NCBI GenBank assembly: GCA_954871525.1
Contig: OX940863.1
Location: 26,424,001-26,488,000, forward strand
From: Parietaria judaica
Taxonomy: Eukaryota > Streptophyta > Magnoliopsida > Rosales > Urticaceae
DNA length: 64,000 bases
Direction: 5' to 3'
Part shown: positions 35,901 through 48,774 of the stretch, in pieces
Position numbering within the stretch: the first letter of the stretch is position 1
Layout of the letters: each line of letters opens with the position of its first letter
Program-made: the position numbers and the translations under genes
Notes under the pieces: model-generated
Database searches by the model: none
What the model was told of the DNA's origin: nothing
What the model saw: only the letters and a program-made list of their open reading frames with translations

Positions 35901-36842
35901 GATTTTTCTCCTCTACGTCGATGACATGCTCATAGTGGGAACAAATCTTCATGAAATCGAGAAGTTGAAGAAAAGATTGTCAAGGGAATTTGCGATGAAG
36001 GATCTCGGGGCCGCGAAGCAAATCCTTGGGATGAGGATTATACGAAGCAAAGATGGGTTGAAACTTTCACAAGAAGAATATGTGAAAAAGATCATCAAGA
36101 AGTTCAACATGGAAGATGCCAAGCCGGTTGGAACTCCTTTGGGTAGCCACTTTCGGTTATCTAAAGATGATTCGCCAAAGACCGAGAAAGAGAGGGCACG
36201 CATGGACAAGGTTCCGAATGCTTCGGCTATCGGGAGCCTTATGTATGCGATGGTATGTACGAGGCCCGACATTGCACATGCAGTGGAAGTTGTGAGCCGA
36301 TTTATGAGCAATCCGGGCAAACAACATTGGGAAGCTCAAGCTCAAGCTTAGCGTTGTGCTTTCGGAAGTCAAGCTCGGGGCTTGAAGGGTTCGTCGATGC
36401 GGACAATGGCGGGGACGTCGACAGTAGAAAGAGCACCTCCGGTTATGTTTACACATTCGGAGGTACGGAAATCAGTTGGCTTTCAAGGTTGCAAAAGATC
36501 ATTGCTCTTTCTAGTTGTGAAGCCGAGTATGTGGCTATAACGGAGGCTACGAAGGAGATGATTTGGCTTCAGTCTTTTCTACAAGAGTTGAACCATAATC
36601 AAGAGAGCTACGTGCTCTATAGCGATAGCCAGAGCGCCATTCATTTGGCGAAGAACCCCGCTTATCATGCCCGGACAAAGCACATACAACTTCGGTACCA
36701 CTTCATTAGATCGGCCTTGGAGAACGAGGTGCTAGTTCTTGAGAAGATCGCGGGAAGTGAGAATCCCGCGGACATGTTGACGAAGACCGTGCCGTACGAG
36801 AAACTGGAGTTGTGTGCAACTTCAGTTGGGCTCCTCGAGTGA
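32910..36842 (+). pseudogene. copia gag-pol polyprotein, broken
   Basis: The gag frame starts at 32910 (MGGNDGLVQSLKFDGSDYAFW), then the UBN2-type gag domain and a zinc knuckle CWNCGKTGHMRKDC at about 33612-33650. The protease active site reads LNSGAS where copia has DSGA: the key Asp is Asn (codon 33825-33827). Stops occur at 33996-33998, 34590-34592 and 35250-35252. The integrase shows HTDVWGP, FIDDSTRK and RFDNG, then NGIAESMNRTI. The reverse transcriptase starts near 35400, has a frame break at about 35500 and a stop at 35653-35655, and contains NTAFLHGDL and the catalytic YVDD (about 35917-35930). Another break at about 36330-36360 precedes RNase H (VDADNGGDVDSRKSTSGY, ALSSCEAEY), ending at 36842. 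In life it would copy element RNA into DNA and integrate it. As read it cannot make a full polyprotein. Confidence 0.93.
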
Positions 36843-37241
36843 TGATCGGAGCCGCCGCTTGCAAGCTTGGAGACGGGTGATTGCAATTAGTCTTCAAGTG
36901 GGAGATTGTTATTATGTGAAGCCTAATTCAATTGGGAAAGTCATGATTAGCTTAGGGGTAATATTGATATTTCCCCTTCCATTGCTTTTAGACTTTTACA
37001 CAATTTGGGTACTCGAGTAATTACAAATTGAACTTAAGTACATAATTGTTAATTTCACCTAAATTTATATTGAAATACATTTATCATTATCATCTCATAT
37101 ATATATATATATATATATTAAATTATCTCATAAAAGAATATCTAAATATGTGTAGGAAAAATCCTCCAAATAATGTTGAGAAATATACTTGAAAAGGCAT
37201 AACGAGAAAAATGTGGTCCCTGAGACACTCTACTCTACACA

Positions 37242-38415
37242 TGATGAGTGAGTTTAATACTGATAAATCGAGTACTTTCACTTTGAGTTTCGTTTATCCA
37301 AGAGTCATTTAATGTGTTTCTTTTAGTGTTTTTGTTTATTTCAGGAGTTACATGAGTGGATTGCAATTTGATTGAAGATCGGGATGAATAGAGTCATTCG
37401 AACGAAGCTCTACACACCCAAAATCCAAAATTGAGAATCCCAGGCAGCAGCTTGGTGCCGCGGCACAGATTTTCGATGCCCCAACAAGAACCCCAGAATT
37501 AACCCTGTGTCCCAGCACAGAATATCCCGTGCCCCAGCACCACTATTACGCGAATTAGGTTATTTTTAGCCTAATCTTAACCTAATGAGGGGGCTATATA
37601 AGAGTATCATGAAGAGGGATTAAGTGACGAATTTTTGGAGAGAAAAACATCCCAAGGAAACTCGAAGAACGCCATTGGAGATCGGGTTTTTGCTAAGAAG
37701 AACGGTGTAGACGAAGAACACTTCAGAGATTTTCTCCATTAGTATCACTTTATTTTGCTGAATATTCTTTCTCCATAATGTCTATCTTTGTGATTTGCTT
37801 ATGCTCTAGATTCATCACGAGCTAAACCGTTCGTAGGATTGCAATCGAAACTCACATGTAGCTTGATTTGGATTATCGTTCATTGTATAATGACAATTGC
37901 TTAAGCTTGTTTATTCTATCCTTTGCTTATTGCTTTTGATTGTTTGATCACCAATTAAATTGATTTGGTAAACCTTAGGAACTTTGGAAAAAGGAAATTT
38001 GTGTTTATGCTTAATGAATCGTTCATAACTTAATTCACATAGGAATATGGTGAGTTAGTTAAGAAAGATAACTCAAATTGAATATCGGAAGAGTTCTATT
38101 TGATGCATCAAGGGCCTTGGTTAACAACTTGTAGCAGTTTGACGATCAAAGGAATGATATGAATAATCGAGTGAAGTGTTGAGGAATGATTGTGATCCTC
38201 TATTTCTCTATTTGTCCAAAGCTTTCATTTTTAGTATTTATTTTCATTAGTTAATTACTTGATCATATTGAAAAAAATTATTTGTTTAGATAAAATTAAA
38301 GTGATAAAAGACAGTACTTAGCAATAATAATAGTAACGATTCTCCGTGGATCGACTTTTCTTATCATTATATTACTTGTTTTCGACACGTATACTTGCGT
38401 AGAAAATCCACAACA
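37242..38415 (+). mobile_element. Solo LTR, probably Ty3/gypsy type
   Basis: The segment begins TGATGAGTGAG and ends CCACAACA, flanked by ACACA at 37237-37241 and 38416-38420, a 5-bp duplication (low complexity, so weaker evidence). A TATA box (CTATATAAG) lies at about 37594-37602. The 3' part (TTCGACACGTATACTTGCGT near 38380) resembles the end of many plant gypsy LTRs. No internal domain is present, so this is a solo LTR. It lies just downstream of the truncated copia element. Confidence 0.75.
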
Positions 38416-38420
38416 ACACA

Positions 38421-40311
38421 CCACACGGTCTTCCAATCAATCTACGCGTTGACACGACCAAACTCTAACCCAAACCTCTTTTCCTTTCTATATTTTTATT
38501 GTTATTAATTAAAACATTTAAATTAAATAATAAAAACAGAAATATATATATACATATAAAGCATCACCTTATCTATTCTTAACTTCGTGTGAAATAGCCG
38601 ACATAAAAATACTTCAAAAGTTTTTATAGTTTTTATAAGAGATCCAACGATGTTTTTTTTTTAACGTCAAGAGAGATCCATTGATAATGTAAATTCAAGA
38701 AGTGGATGAATGAGAAATATGCCACTTGAAAGTGAGGTGACGAGAGTATGCAACCTTTCACTTTCGCACCGCCCACTCACCCAATCGATTTTCCACGGCA
38801 CCTCAATGTCATTTGTTCGGTTTCTCATAAGACAAAAACGTTATATAAAGGTTTTCGTATCACAAACCTCATAAAATTGAAATGTCGAGAGCATACCGAT
38901 GAATATTTGCAGTTTTTTAATCTATGGTAATATGAAATGAATTCATATTGGATACAAACGACAAATTTTTTCTTTTAAAAAATATCGAGACTTCGCGATT
39001 GTCATCCACGCACTTATGCCCCTACCATTTATTATTATTAGGGATATTGCGGCAAAAATTCCATGAATTACTTCTTTGTACAAGACATGTTAAATAATTC
39101 ATTTGTCGTGACAAAAGTTTCAAAAGACCAAAAAAGTTCTTGGAAATTTTATTTTTGTTTTGGCAACAATTCCAAAAAACTAATAAATGGCCTACTTTAA
39201 GATCTAAATTTCTTACGGAAAATTATTTTTTAATATTTTTATACTTTTTCTATGATAAATGAAATTTAAAACATTCAACATATTATGAGATATTTCGTAG
39301 TACTTTTGTCGCAAAGTGGTAATTGTCAACGAAATAAAACAAAATAGTTGGCCCCAAGAGTCAATCTTGGCCGTCCATCGTTATTTTTGTCCCTCTTCGT
39401 ACATCAGATTCATGTGGGATATGCTAATGAGTAATGGGCAATAAAGTTTCGGCAACTTGATAAATTTGGGAAAAATAGTAGTATAAGTACTTAAAGTCTT
39501 TAAAAAGTTAATATTTTTTTTTGTGACGAAAGTTGTCAAACTCTTATTTTGTATATTCGATCATACTTTCATCCAGAACCGTCCCTCGTGTTACATTTTT
39601 TAAACCCATTAAATATATCATTGTTTATCATTGGTAAATCAATTTTTTTTTAATTAAGATGATATATTTAATGAGTTTGAAAATGTGATACTTGATGACT
39701 GATGCGGTTTGTGACGGAAACATGAAGGAAGACACAAAATAAGAATTTGACAATTTTTGCCACAAAAAAAAAAAGAACTTAGTAGAATTAAATTGCTAAA
39801 ATACCTCATTTGAGATTTCATTCAAATTCATACCCTTAAATACCCTCTGCTAAGAAACATAAATAGTGCCCAAGGAGTGTATGTTTTTTAATGAAATCTC
39901 ACTTAAAGTCATTCTTGCAAAAAGCTCGAACTTAGTATCAACTTTTCAAAAAAATTAAGTACTTATCCGCTATTTTCCCATAAATTTATAAACTATTTAT
40001 CTTTAAAAACTAGCAATTAATTATTGGGTCACGTTTTGCTCGATGCGTGTCGTCGAAATAACGTTTTGTTTAATTAGTGATGAATTATTTGAATCTGTAA
40101 TTACCTATTTGGCACGTGTATTTACCTACTTTCACATGTGAAAGAAAACGCACTGCCACATATTTAATTAATTTAATATTTTCAGGGGAATCTCATATTA
40201 TTTTAATATTATATACTTGCTGGCCTTGTAATTGCCAACCCTGTATGCTTCACTTATAAATATGTTGTCTAGATGTTTGAGAAGTCTTTCAAATAATCCT
40301 CTCCAAGAACA
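38421..40311. other. Intergenic DNA, no gene seen
   Basis: AT-rich without supported coding frames. It includes a small inverted-repeat element at about 39476-39795 and a short imperfect inverted repeat around GAGATTTCATTC/AATGAAATCTC at 39815-39900. Confidence 0.55.
39476..39795. mobile_element. Small foldback element (MITE)
   Basis: The block around GTGACGAAAGTTGTCAAACTC (39520-39545) returns inverted around GAATTTGACAATTTTTGCCAC (39745-39770). CCATTAAATATATCATTG pairs with GATGATATATTTAATGAG in the middle. Limits are approximate and no duplication was confirmed. Confidence 0.55.
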
Positions 40312-40320
40312 TTACATTAA

Positions 40321-41120
40321 GGAAATTTGCAGCTAAAGTCTTTCGAATTTATTTGTTTCTTATATATAAGTTTTTAAACTCAAATTTTAATAATTAAAGT
40401 TTTTAAATTCGTCAGTTTCTATCAAATAAGTCCCTAACCATAAATGTTGACTATTAAGTGTCATGTGGCATCCAGTTGACTGCGACGTAGCAATGCCACG
40501 GCAATCAACTGCCACGTGGAATTTTTTAAAATAATTTTTCATTTTTAAAAAGATAAACTTTACTTTTTATTTTTATTAAATAATCAATAGTTTTTAATTA
40601 TAAAAAATATTATCAAAACAACATATGATTATCATCAATATTTTTATAACTAATAAATTATTGATTATTAAATGAAAATAAAATAAATAAAAATAAAACA
40701 AAATATTGATTATTTAAATAAAAATTAAGCTTTTTGCTATATTTATTATCTACATATAAATTAGCAAAGATCGGAATTATAATATCTATTTTTCGTTTTT
40801 GTTATTATTTTTCTTTTTCATAGTTAAATTATTATTCTATTAAAGCTTATTAAACATTTTAACAATTGATTTAGAACAAAAAAATTGAAAAATTATTATT
40901 CTTAAATAAAAAAAATTAAATGTGACGTGGCAATTGAGTGGCGGGCATTGCCACGTCCCATTCAACTGGGTGCCACGTGGCACTTAATAGTCAACATTAA
41001 CGGTCATGTACCTTTTTGTAAGAAGATGACGAGTTTGGGGACTTTAGCCGCTAAAAATTGAGTTCAAAGACTTATCTACAAGAAACAGATGAGTTTGAGT
41101 GCTTTAGCCGCAAATTCTCC
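40321..41120. mobile_element. Foldback Mutator-like element with 9-bp target duplication
   Basis: Left end GGAAATTTGCAGCTAAAG pairs with the inverted right end GGAGAATTTGCGGCTAAAG. Flanks are TTACATTAA (40312-40320) and TTACATAAA (41121-41129), 8 of 9 identical. Arms of about 200 bp include the blocks TTGACTATTAAGTG and TGCCACGTGG in inverse orientation on the two sides. The middle is AT-rich and non-coding. Confidence 0.85.
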
Positions 41121-41129
41121 TTACATAAA

Positions 41130-42161
41130 TGCATTAAGAGAAAGTAACAATTTTCGGTATAAATACTCGCATCCAAAATTGTATGCATGTTCTTACATGT
41201 TCTTAAAACGTAAAAGTAGCAGTTAAATACTTAAGTGTTACAAATTAAAAATTGTCGGTTCTTCTTTTACGCCGCAATTGCTCAGACGTTAAATGATATT
41301 TTTGGTTCACTAATATGCCACGCATATCTCATTTAGCTAAATTTACACGTTTTGTCGTCACTTGCCACTATTTCAGCCAAATTTTCATGTTTTGAATAAT
41401 TAGAGATTGTCAAAGAAAAACATTTACTGGTACACGTTGTGAAGAAAAAGGCGTCGGGTGGTAAATGTCGAATTTTAGCTGAGATAATGACGTATATCGT
41501 CAACACGCCACATATGTCATTTAACTTATGAGCAAACATTGCGAGATTGCGGAGACACAAGTTGTGACCCCCACTTTATCTCTTATATCTTACAATAATA
41601 TCACTCATGTAAGCTTGCTTGTCCACACAACTTGTTAGTATTATTCTCCACAAATTCTATGATCTCATTATTTGCTCTAAGATTTCACAACGTTACCAAA
41701 ATGTTTTTCACACTCACACTTGAAAAGCCCGACTAACATGATGTGTTGTTCATCACTAGTTGGGAATCTATTTAAAATTGCAGTACAATTGTTAAGAAGG
41801 AATATGAAATCCAAAAATTTTATGTTATTGTATTACAATTTTTTTTTTCTTTCAGATACGGTATAATTTTATAAATTAATAATATTGGACCATAAAAAAT
41901 TATTATATTGTTAAAGTTATTGTTCTATTGAGCATTAATGTCACTTGTTAGTATTGATTCATAACCTTGATAAATCAACAGTGAACTATATTATATGTGT
42001 TAAAGAACAATTTTCGTGAATAGAAATATTAAAAATTAATTATAATAATAAATAGCTCAAAATAGCGTTGTTGATTAGGGATGCTTATTCCTCCATTCAC
42101 TAAAAACCGATTCTTTGTGCATATAGAAGTCAAAGGCGACATGACTAAGTTACAGGTATTA
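41130..42161. other. Intergenic DNA, no gene seen
   Basis: AT-rich spacer. The frame at 41333-41560 (-) has no recognisable domain. No RNA gene is seen. Confidence 0.5.
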
Positions 42162-43148
42162 GGTAATACTTTAGCTAATGTATCCAATATTCGACCGGCT
42201 GCGAATTATATACCAAATATTTATTTTCGACGGCTAATGTATCCAAACTTGATTCTGTTTGATTTTTTTGTGTTTTCCGTCACTTGACCGTCAGCGACTG
42301 ATTTTTGTATTTTTGGCATAACTCACTCATTTTTTTGTCCAAAATTTATGCACGATCTATGGTTGAAAAGATAAGAGATAGATATACAACTTTTGTGTTT
42401 TAAATTTTGTAAAAATAAAAAAAAAAGTTTAAAAAAATACGAAATTTTAATTACAATGTAAAACTAGACATTAGTGTAATGCAAAATATTTGTTTCGAGC
42501 AAATTTTAATATACTTAATGACTTTTTCTGATGAAACGTAACACTAAAGTTGTAGATAAATCTTTTATCTTTCCAACGGTAGTCTATTATAAATTTTGGA
42601 CAAATAATGAGTGAGTTATGCCAAAAATACGAAAGATAAAAGATAAAAGATTTTTACATCTTTCATATTTTTCGCATAACTCACTCATTTTTTGTCCAAA
42701 ATTTATAATAAACTACAGTTGGAAAGATAAAAGTTTTATCTACAACTTTATAGTTTTACGTTTCATCAAAAAACGTCATTAACTATATTAAAATTTGCTC
42801 GAAACAAATATTTTGCATTATACTAATGTCCAGTTTTACGTTGTAATTGAAATTTCGTATTCTTTTTAAACTTTTTTTTTACAAAACTTAAAACACTAAA
42901 GTTGTAGATCTATCTCTTATCTTTCCAACTATAGGTCGTGCATAAAATTTGGACAAAAAAATGAGTGAGTTATGCCAAAAATAAGAAAACTGTACATATA
43001 GAGGATGAATCACTCGCTAACGGCAAGTGACGGAAAATACAAAAAAAATCTAACGGAATCAAGTTTTAGTACATTAACCGTCAAAAATAAGCATTGGGTA
43101 CAAAATTTGCAGCCGGTCAAATATTGAGTACATTAACCGCAATTTACC
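42162..43148. mobile_element. Foldback element built as a palindrome of palindromes
   Basis: Outer arms pair over several hundred bases: TTAGCTAATGTATCCAATATT near 42170 with its inverted relative near 43130, and GACGGCTAATGTATCC near 42230 with its partner near 43070. Inside, a block of the type GGCATAACTCACTCATTTTT occurs four times in alternating orientation (near 42317 +, 42600 -, 42665 + and 42950 -). Each half is therefore itself an inverted repeat. It has no coding capacity, and no clear target duplication was found, so the limits may be a few bases off. The superfamily is uncertain; the style matches the Mutator-like foldbacks in this window. Confidence 0.75.
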
Positions 43149-44579
43149 CTTTCAAATTCAATCAAGAATGATAATATGCACAGTCAACTTTGACTATAAA
43201 AAGTAGTAATATTTTTATTTTTATTATTAAACTTTAAAATACTCATTAGATAAGTTGTTCCGAAAAAAACGTCGTGAAATCAGTTACCCGTCGGCATACA
43301 TGTAAAATAAAGATTGTGGTTTTTTAATTAGTATCAGTATTTGAATTCATGATATAAACTACTACCAATATTAGAGCCAATACTATAAACCATGGTTTCA
43401 AATTCCGATAACAAAGAGAAATTGCAACCTCCATTTTACAGGCATGCCGATGGGTAACGGGTTTATCGACTGAAAATTTGGCATAAACGGCATACCTTAT
43501 GCCGCGTTGATCGATGATATTTAACGGGCATGCCCGCATATCAACAAAAAAGTCCGAAAACAATTTTGAGTATTTCAACAATATTTTTATATAGGTTCAA
43601 AATTATCTATTTATCACCATAAGACATATATAACTAAGAAGTCGTAATAAGGCATCATATTTATAAGTTATAGTTGTATTTATATAGAAATAAGAGTTAT
43701 ACTTGTAACTTATTATAAATATAGGCTTACAATTACAATTTTTATGAAAAATTAGAGATAACAACTTATTATTGAGGAAAGAAATCATTGTGAGGAGAGG
43801 GTAAATGCAGGATGATAAATGCCACATGAAAAAACGGCAAATGTTCTAAGTGACATTTTGCAGTTTTTGTACTTACCCGCGATTTTTGTGACATATTGTG
43901 CTATATGCCTCTAGAGAATCCATATATACTTTTCTTTTTCTAGCAGATTGAACATTGAACTAAGAATAATAACTGTAAATATTTTACTACCGAATGCTAC
44001 AAATTTTTCCCAGAACCTTAAGGCCGCGAACCTCTGCTGTTGCGGAATTCGATGAACGATAACGCTGAAATGCGGTTTGGATTTCATCGGTCCTCTGCAT
44101 TTTATTTTATTTTTGGGTAAATTATTAATTTTAAATTGCACCCACCAAAATGGGCAGATAAGTGTAATACTTAGATTTCAAAAGTCTCTTAGTTTCCATT
44201 TAACTGCATTTGTTTTCAACATTGTGTGTGCATTTATAAATATAGTACTTAAGGCATATAATAAATAGAATATAAAGGATAACTATGTACAATTAAAGAT
44301 GGTCATGAACAAGGACACATGATAATTCCACTAGTATTGTTAATTCATATAGATTGGATTACAGATCACTTTTGCAATATTATATCTATTATCATGATCG
44401 AGCATGTTATATCACTAGAAATGTGTCCCTTTTGGTCACGCTATAATTTTCAACCAAGAATATAAATATAAATAATTGAATAGATAACGAGCATCTCACA
44501 AAAGTTATGATAATACACTTCAGATATGGCGAGTATAAGAAAATTTATATATAACAATATTTATGACATTTTATTGTTA
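43149..44579. other. Intergenic DNA with a hAT-like remnant
   Basis: No gene seen. From about 43390 (CATGGTTTCAAATTCCG) to about 43640 the sequence is related to the hAT family at 20674, 22024 and 48775. Shared blocks include TTGAGTATTTCAACAATATTT and TTTATATAGGTTCAAAAT. I could not find its right end. Confidence 0.5.
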
Positions 44580-44587
44580 CAGCTACA

Positions 44588-45383
44588 CAGGGGCGGAGCT
44601 ACATAGAGCCGAGTGTATGCTTGGGCACCACCTGAAAAACAACGTGTAAAAGAATAAAAATAAAAATATTTAAAATAAAATGAGTATGTAGTAGATTTGG
44701 TTGTTGCTTGTTTTCAAGGTCTTTTTTAAAAAAAAAAATTCAGGATAAACTTCTAACACCAACAAAACATGTACGTTTTATTAAGAAAAAACGTAATTTA
44801 TTATCTATTTGAAGCAAAATACTGCAATACAATGAGTTATAATCCTTATATTTTTAGTGGTAATTTTTTTAATATTATATTATTATTTTTTGTGAAAATA
44901 GTTTAAAAAATTGTTTAGCCTCTATTGTGAAGTTTCACATAGCGACGTATTATTATTTTACGTTTTTTGCTCATTTTGATTGCATTTTTTATATAGTTTC
45001 AACATATTATAACTATTTTATTATATATTATGATTTTTTCACTTTTGGTTTTTTCTCATTAATTGTTTTTAATTCGTTCATAAGTAATAAATAGTTATAA
45101 TTATTTCTTAAAAATACGTCAAAACGTGGTCATCGAGACATATATTTTTGTTTTGTCGACGAGGAATCTATTATAGAATATTTTTTTAAAAGAAAAATAA
45201 AAAACCGACTTCATATTTTGTTTAAGATAACTTTATCTATTTGATTTTTAATATATGTTGCAATGTTATTATGTGATGGTTGTTAATTATTTGTAAAAAA
45301 TAGTTTAAAATTTATGTTAAAAAAACTATTAAACAATTATTTTAGGCACCACCTCAATAGAAATTCTGAATACTCCGCCACTG
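44588..45383. mobile_element. Non-autonomous hAT element
   Basis: Left end CAGGGGCGGAGCTAC pairs with right end ACTCCGCCACTG (inverted CAGTGGCGGAGT). Flanks are CAGCTACA (44580-44587) and CAGCTAGA (45384-45391), 7 of 8 identical. GGCACCACCT occurs subterminally on both sides, at 44624-44633 and again near 45344. The interior is AT-rich and non-coding. Together these are the marks of a hAT element that has lost its transposase. Confidence 0.83.
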
Positions 45384-45391
45384 CAGCTAGA

Positions 45392-46140
45392 TATAAGAAT
45401 TCTTCATGTTTTTTTTAATATAAATTACGGCTTTCGACTTTGCAACAACAAAGATTAAAAAACAACGCTCAATTGGAAAAGAATCTAATTATGCTATCTC
45501 TGACTTCTTATTATAACTTGATCAGAATAAGTGTGCTACATTTTAATTTTAAATACCATAGTATATAACGTATTGTTTTATTTATTTATTTATTTATTTT
45601 TAAAACAATGGAACTTATATGTGAACACTACAATTCACCAAAGTAAGACTAGGGTTTGATTTAGATAATTTTTATTATACAAATATATAGGTGCTTTAGA
45701 ACTTGACAAAATAAAACAAGAATATCATGAATCGAATAATTAAATCACACAACTTTCAATAATGTGTTGATGTGTTTTTTGTATGGTATAATGTTGTTGT
45801 TGGTCTAAGAACATGACCTTATTTACTATATGTGTGAGATTGGATGTCTTGATCTACTTTTTACCAATGATTTTTCTGCTAAAAACGAGAACTATCCCGT
45901 TAAGGTCTCTTACAAGTGGGATATGTGTACGATTAAACTCTGATAACATTAATTATTTAATAATTTTATTAAATGAAGATCATGTCTCTAACTTAATTAA
46001 TATTAACTGTGCGTGAACGGAATTAAACTTTAATACTGTTGTGGCCTTTTGATGCTAATACTCTTAAAAAAAGAGATTAAAAAATATACGAGATTGGGTA
46101 CTTATGTCAAAAAATATTCCACAATACTTAGTGTGGTAAT
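45392..46140. other. Intergenic DNA, no gene seen
   Basis: AT-rich. The frame at 45813-46016 has no recognisable domain. No RNA gene is seen. Confidence 0.5.
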
Positions 46141-46150
46141 GCATATGATT

Positions 46151-46253
46151 TTTATTTTTTTTTGAAGGCAGCTTTGCTGCATGTGGGAATTAAACCCACG
46201 ACCTCCACTTTGGAGGTAGTGTGGAATTACCACTAGGCTATCCTAGCAACCAC
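46151..46253 (-). mobile_element. Short tRNA-derived SINE
   Basis: Read on the - strand, a tRNA-like head carries an A-box-like TAGCCTAGTGGT and a B-box-like GTGGGTTTAATTCCCAC. It is followed by a short body and an A-rich tail (the T-run at 46151-46163 on +). It is flanked by the perfect 10-bp direct repeat GCATATGATT at 46141-46150 and 46254-46263, as made by LINE-driven retroposition. A poly(A) tail plus a target duplication rules out a functional tRNA gene, and the tRNA fold looks degraded. Confidence 0.8.
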
Positions 46254-46263
46254 GCATATGATT

Positions 46264-46403
46264 GACCCCACTCGAAGTCAAGTGGCAAGTGCAATTGATG
46301 TATATAAAACGTGTCGTCGCTCGAGTTGGTCCCATGAAGTTTGACAAACATCCAAAATTCCAAATAATTACGTTATAATCCATAGCCAAACAAAAAAACA
46401 CGT

Positions 46404-46434
<31 letters not shown>

Positions 46435-48766
46435 GCAATTTCATTATCACCATACATAAACCATAGAGAAAAGTTGCTATCCGCCCATAAATGTAACGTC
46501 ATGTTTCCTTAGAACTTAAATTCAACTTTCAAGTATATGAAGCTTTATTAAAACCAATTAGGAAGCGTTTCACTTCGAAGTTTTACACAAAATTATCGGC
46601 AATTATTTATTTTTTGCGGAAAAAATATAGACTTCTCGCTTAGACATTTTTATTGGTGAAGAATTTTTATTTTTTTTAGTCTCATTAGGACCTAATAAGC
46701 AAAAATGCAACCTCCGCCTCAACTTCTCTTGCAAGAATATTTTGAGGGAAAGTAACCTAATAAATTAGGTCCGGGCGTCTAAACACGGGCATGTCTTAAT
46801 GCCGTAATACTATACGGGGGTATGTCTTAATGCACTAAAGTATTGCCGAGATTTTCACTGTCCCTTGACACTTTATAAGTGTACTGTAAACATAATATTA
46901 TTTACATCATTATGAATATAGCTCTGCATTTTCTTTATATAAGGAGAATGTTACTGTTTTATCAAGTAAAAAGTACAAAGTGAAAACGTGCATAATTATA
47001 TGAAAGCGCCGTGGAGTGCGATGGTTTTTTTAAAAAAAAAATTGTAAAATAAAATAGTATACTAATTTTATAAATAGTATAGATATCATATTTGTGGACA
47101 TCAAATTACTCTAGTGGGCCCATTAGTCGGCCCATTGGACTACCAAAGAACAATTTGATGGAGAATTTAAGACATATTTTCTAGAATATAATACGATAAT
47201 AATGATTAATTTTAATATCTTATCATATTTTTGTAGTTTAATCCGATTTTTCATAAGATGATAATTTACGGACACTTATTCAATCAAAAGCACAAATTTC
47301 ATATTCTAGGTAACGGTTATTAATATGGACCGTGGAATTACCCAACAATTCAAACTAATTATAAGTTTAAAAATTGTTTTTTAAGGAGGACCCGAATCCG
47401 GTTTCTAAATAATAGAGATATCAAATTATTTTCAATATCTTTAAAAATTGCAGCATTCTGCGGTCTAAATTAATAAACCGTTTTAAAATATTAAAAATAA
47501 CCGGATTGGATCGGGTCACGGAATCAACCAAGCTAGTTTATAGATGAGAAACCTCTTCTTTGTGGTCCATTGAATTGGACTCGAGTGTCTTGTATGGGAA
47601 CAGTATCTCTACCTTAAAGTGAGATCACATGGTAGTTGTGCATTTATATATAGGCCAATTTACAAACCTTTCCTCACTTTCCACTAAAATTCACTAGGCT
47701 CAACTAGGGCAGGGTGAATCGGAACCGGGAACTAATTAATTAGCTTTTTTTGTCTCTGTTTCAAAATATCATAATACTTTTTTGTTCCAGTTCCGTTTCC
47801 GATTCTAAACGACATATACTAAAAGTGGTTAACTTTAAAACGACATGTGGTTTTGAAAAATAAAAATGAAAACTACACATAAAAACGACAATTAATAAAT
47901 AAGATACACTAAAAACGACATACCAAAAACTTAAAAATGACATGTAATTTAAAATCGAAACTGGGAGAACAAAATGGATTTTTTTTTGTTCCAGTTCCGG
48001 AAACCGCGAAGCGGGACGTCCGGATTCCCTGTTTGAAGCTAAATTTCTCAAAAAAAAATTAAAACCGATACCTAAACATGGACAAAACTGGAAAATGAAT
48101 ACAAAATTTTCAGGCCTGGGCTCAAGTTAAACAATTAGTGTCAGTAATATAACCATTATATAGTTACAGAAATTGAATGAATTTATAGCCACTAAAAAGC
48201 TGAGAAAAGAAGCATGTAATTGCAATTGGATTTCAAGATATCTAGTAAACTTTTTTTCTCTCACTCACTTACATTACAGTCATAGCACTTTGTTTAATAT
48301 ATTAAAATATACTATATAACCCCCTGATATTATAAAACTATTTCTATGATTTTATTTATTAAATAATTCAATATGCTTGGATTCTGTCTAAAGAGTAGAA
48401 ATTCAATGATCAATTGTCGGAGTTATTATAACTCTTTAACGTTGTTAGTACATTATTAATGTATAGGCTAAGTTAAGAACAATTTGTTTGATTTTAGTTA
48501 GGAAAATAATAATTGTCAAAAAATATATTATAAATTTAAAATTTAAATACTGATAATTATTAGTTTCTCAATGGCCTAACCTAACAAATTTTCTAGGAGA
48601 ATAATCTCTCTCCAACTTTCTGATTAGCTTAACCAATAATATATCACAAGGAAATCATTTGGTTGTTTGCCTTTTTTTTTACTCATTCTTATTCTATTTC
48701 ATTTTGATTAGTGGTGGGTGTGTAATATTTTATACAATTAATTAAACAACATATATTAATTTTGTA
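46264..48766. other. Intergenic DNA, no gene seen
   Basis: Contains a (TA)n run at about 46408-46434. At 47700-48115 there is a stretch with repeated GTTCCAGTTCCG and AACGACAT blocks that may be an old transposon. The open frame at 47761-48051 (-) belongs to that repeat and has no domain. Confidence 0.5.
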
Positions 48767-48774
48767 TGCATAAC

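Larger units (their letters stand above)
32329..36995 (+). mobile_element. Ty1/copia LTR retrotransposon with truncated 3' LTR
   Basis: The 5' LTR runs from TGTTAAAAGGC (32329) to CTAACA (32866), 538 bp. It is followed two bases later by a primer-binding site, TGGTATCAGAG (32869 on), complementary to initiator Met tRNA. The interior codes for gag, protease, integrase, reverse transcriptase and RNase H in the copia order. A polypurine tract (AAGTGGGAGAT, 36896-36906) directly precedes TGTTATTATGTGAAG (36907). From there about 90 bp match the start of the 5' LTR (shared CTAATTCAATTGGGAAAGTC), and then the match stops. The right LTR is therefore mostly lost, and no target duplication can be tested. 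The two LTR starts differ at several positions, so the insertion is not recent. Confidence 0.93.

Noticed and set aside
46151..46253. Functional tRNA gene
   Set aside because: The tRNA-like part has an A-rich tail and a target-site duplication, and the acceptor stem is not convincing, so a SINE is the better call.
47700..48115. Another hAT element (TAGGGCAGGGTGAATCGG at the left, GGCCTGGGCTCAAG at the right)
   Set aside because: The ends do not pair convincingly and no 8-bp duplication is seen; left as intergenic.
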